From: CAZJRB01 sp964547995
GTDB lineage: Bacteria > Planctomycetota > Planctomycetia > Pirellulales > Thermoguttaceae
Direction of reading: 5' to 3'
Assembly: GCA_964547995.1 (NCBI GenBank)
Contig: CAZJRB010000184.1
Location: forward strand, 1 to 8,261
DNA: 8,261 nt
The first letter of the stretch is position 1. Each line of letters begins with the position of its first letter. Both the position numbers and the translations under genes were made by a program. A model generated the notes under the pieces. That model did not search any database. It was not told the DNA's origin and saw nothing but the letters and a program-made list of their open reading frames with translations. Shown one piece after another: positions 6,671 to 8,261 of this stretch.

Positions 6671-6785
6671 TGCAAGGTGTCGTTTTTCGCTTACTATTGA
6701 CATTTTTCGAGAAGCCAAACTACCTATTTTCACGCAAAAGCGATCCAAAAAGCGCTTCAAAAAGTAGGAATCCACGTTGCCAGCG
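6654..6785 (+). repeat. Repeated attachment-core sequence, possible integrase-binding sites
   Basis: TCCACGTTGtaAGCG at 6654-6668 (inside the tRNA anticodon region) and TCCACGTTGccAGCG at 6771-6785 match at 13 of 15 positions. A looser relative is present as well: TGACTTCCACGT at 6649-6660 versus TGACTTCCCACGT at 6815-6827. Another short pair, TTTTTCG, is at 6683-6689 and 6703-6709, 20 bp apart. Recombinase core and arm sites or excisionase sites are expected in this interval. Assignment is inference. Confidence 0.4.
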
Positions 6786-6805
6786 CTTCTCGGATATGCT
6801 ACACT
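6777..6805 (+). promoter_or_regulatory. Predicted sigma-70 promoter of the integrase gene
   Basis: TTGCCA (6777-6782, 5/6 to consensus) and TACACT (6800-6805, 4/6) are 17 bp apart, and a TGC just before the -10 box gives an extended -10 element. A start near 6812 would leave a leader of roughly 36 nt. AGAGGG at 6835-6840 is a good ribosome-binding site 7 nt before the ATG. The -35 box overlaps the second copy of the core-like repeat, so recombinase binding there could repress its own transcription. Confidence 0.5.
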
Positions 6806-6847
6806 GCCGGAAGTTGACTTCCCACGTACATAGTAGAGGGTAGCACA

Positions 6848-8176
6848 ATGGCCAAAAAATACCAGTTGGGGTGGGACAAGAATTCTCGGCGCTGGTACAA
6901 GCGATACAAGAAACGACTGTACTGGTTTCCAGCGAAGAAAGGCGAGTCGAAAGAAGCCAGCTACAAAAGGTGTTGGCAAGACTGGCTAGCGAAGAAAGAA
7001 GCGATAGACAGCGCGCAAGCATCCCCACAGATTGCGCGCTTGAGAGAAATTCTTGCCGAAGCCGAAGCTGCAAAGGAACAGTTTCAGACAATGGAAGAGA
7101 ACGGAATCATCAGTGAGCACGCGCGTCAATCAGTAGAGTGGGAAATCCAGCGAATACGAAAGGAAATTGCAGCCGGTGGTGTTCCCCAGTCGCAGCCTAC
7201 CTTTGCTTGGCAGGTGCAAACGACAGAAGCGCCGGACGTGGAAACAAGCATAGGGGGCAACGTGGAACAGTTTCTCTTGCAGAAGCGTGGGGAAGCCGAG
7301 CGTGGGGAAATCAGTATTGGCCGGTATGATACCCTACGCCGTTGCGCTGAGCATTTTCGGGATTGGGCTGGAAAGAAGACCGATATTACAACTCTAAACG
7401 GGGCAACGCTTATTGGCTATCATGCCGAGATACAAACAAGAGTATCAAAGAAGGAATTTTCCACAGCATACGCGAAAGACTATTGGGCAATATGTAAGCA
7501 GTTTTTCAGATGGCTATACCAACAAGAGAAGATCGACAGCCTTCCCCGAAACTTTGACGATAAGAGCTTGAAGATAAGGGTGGGCGCAAAAGCCGTCGAA
7601 ACATTCACCATGAAGGAAGTGCGCACCCTTCTTGCCAACAGCAGCGAAATAACAAAGCTGTATTGGCTCTTGATGCTGAATTGTGGAATGACTCAGGTTG
7701 ACATATCCAACTTGCGACACGATCAAGTGGATTGGCGTAAGAAGAGAATAAGGCGCAAGCGATCAAAAACAGAGGATTGGGAAAACGTGCCTGTTACTGA
7801 TTGTCCATTATGGCCGGAAACGTACAAACTTCTTGCCAAGTTTCGCAGCGATCATCCGGAAAGAGTGCTGGTAAACGAAAAAGGAAAGGCGCTCAAGCGC
7901 GAATGGCTGCGAGAAGATGGAAAAATGACAAAAGTGGACAACATTCGCACGGCTTGCGTCCGGGTGTTTGTTAAGCTGAAGGCCGATAAAAAGCCTTTGA
8001 AGCTTATCAGGAATACTAGCGCTTCTTTGTTGGATGCTGAGTACGGCAGGCAAATATCACAGCACTTTCTCGGACACTCCCCCCGGTCGATTGCCGAAAA
8101 GCACTACATTGCACCGGATCAAGGAAAGTTTGACAATGCGATTACTTGGCTTGGGGAGCAGTTTTTGGGGGATTAG
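6848..8176 (+). CDS. Tyrosine-type site-specific recombinase (integrase)
   Basis: Predicted 442-residue DNA recombinase, likely catalysing integration and excision at the adjoining tRNA-Val site through a 3'-phosphotyrosine. A basic, Trp/Tyr-rich N-terminus (1-50) may bind arm sites, followed by a charged, probably helical segment (62-110), a SAM-like core-binding domain about 138-230, and a catalytic domain about 251-442. Visible catalytic residues: K307 (RSKT), R388 (KLIRNT), H410 (LGHS) and nucleophile Y420 (EKHY), with normal spacing. The Box I position usually occupied by Arg is T282 (CGMTQVDI), and the Box II His is K385. My impression, unverified, is that planctomycete integrases often show a similar GMTQ/GFTQ Box I, so this may be a lineage-specific active site rather than decay. 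The frame is intact, with a strong ribosome-binding site at 6835-6840. Codon use is less GC-rich than in ftsH and the upstream dehydrogenases, consistent with transfer. Confidence 0.92.
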   Translation: MAKKYQLGWDKNSRRWYKRYKKRLYWFPAKKGESKEASYKRCWQDWLAKKEAIDSAQASPQIARLREILAEAEAAKEQFQTMEENGIISEHARQSVEWEIQRIRKEIAAGGVPQSQPTFAWQVQTTEAPDVETSIGGNVEQFLLQKRGEAERGEISIGRYDTLRRCAEHFRDWAGKKTDITTLNGATLIGYHAEIQTRVSKKEFSTAYAKDYWAICKQFFRWLYQQEKIDSLPRNFDDKSLKIRVGAKAVETFTMKEVRTLLANSSEITKLYWLLMLNCGMTQVDISNLRHDQVDWRKKRIRRKRSKTEDWENVPVTDCPLWPETYKLLAKFRSDHPERVLVNEKGKALKREWLREDGKMTKVDNIRTACVRVFVKLKADKKPLKLIRNTSASLLDAEYGRQISQHFLGHSPRSIAEKHYIAPDQGKFDNAITWLGEQFLGD

Positions 8177-8261
8177 CCTACGACAGACAGATTTACGCCA
8201 TTGATGCCTTAGTTCGGGTTTTGCACATTTCACGCGGTCGTTTGCGGCGGGCCAAGGGCTA
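8177..8261. other. Element DNA after the integrase, no feature seen
   Basis: The 85 bases after the integrase stop contain no convincing open frame, hairpin terminator or attachment repeat. There is no second copy of the tRNA fragment, so the other end of the element is not in the window. Confidence 0.5.

Larger units (their letters stand above)
6660..8261. mobile_element. End of an integrated element inserted in tRNA-Val; continues beyond the window
   Basis: The left boundary lies in or beside the anticodon region of the tRNA-Val fragment, about 6660-6671. From there rightwards the DNA is AT-richer than the ftsH side, and the first gene is a tyrosine recombinase only 177 bp from the junction. 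The combination of tRNA 3' remnant, composition change and adjacent integrase is standard for prophages, genomic islands and integrative conjugative elements. No other element genes are in the window, so its type and cargo cannot be told. Confidence 0.75.

Noticed and set aside
6697..6702. A perfect -35 hexamer TTGACA upstream of the integrase
   Set aside because: No acceptable -10 box lies 16-18 bp downstream, and the pair at 6777-6805 is better spaced and nearer the start codon.
1..8261. CRISPR array, toxin-antitoxin, phage defence or secondary-metabolite system
   Set aside because: No regularly spaced repeats and no genes of these types are visible. Any such cargo on the integrated element would lie beyond the right edge.

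Overview
The window looks like chromosomal DNA of a GC-rich bacterium, most likely a planctomycete, followed on the right by one end of an integrated element. The planctomycete reading is inference. It rests on the style of the integrase C-terminus (ending in WLGEQFLGD) and on the FtsH protein with a Glu/Lys/Ala-rich insert between its membrane segments. No ribosomal RNA or other phylogenetic marker is present to confirm it.

Left region (1-4228, + strand): a likely sugar or polyol catabolic cluster. It holds a GatD-like zinc medium-chain dehydrogenase (181-1242), a second zinc dehydrogenase (1370-2416), a class II (FucA/AraD-type) aldolase (2468-3121) and a third zinc dehydrogenase (3215-4228). 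Gaps are 127, 51 and 93 bp, which would suit one transcript. The dehydrogenases would interconvert hydroxyl and keto groups on a polyol or sugar (phosphate), and the aldolase would cleave a phosphorylated ketose. No kinase, transporter, regulator or microcompartment shell gene is visible, so the substrate is unknown. The third dehydrogenase is visibly less GC-rich in codon use than the other three and may have joined later.

Middle region (4229-6624): a short convergent gap with two small stem-loops, then a complete ftsH gene on the minus strand (4400-6454) for a membrane AAA+ zinc metalloprotease. Upstream of ftsH is a perfect 22-bp inverted repeat (6528-6549). It may terminate a tRNA transcript arriving from the right, act as an operator over a candidate ftsH promoter, or both.

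Right region (6625-8261): the 3' part of a tRNA-Val (anticodon TAC) on the minus strand, cut off within the anticodon stem. It is followed directly by AT-richer DNA with a complete tyrosine recombinase gene (6848-8176). This is the signature of an element integrated into a tRNA gene. The junction is at about 6660-6671, and the element continues past the right edge of the window. The recombinase keeps the Tyr nucleophile, the second Arg, the Box III His and the Lys, but has Thr and Lys where the first catalytic Arg and the Box II His normally sit. A sequence in the attachment core is repeated over the -35 box of the predicted integrase promoter, which hints at autoregulation. The cargo of the element lies outside the window, so no complete new system can be described here.
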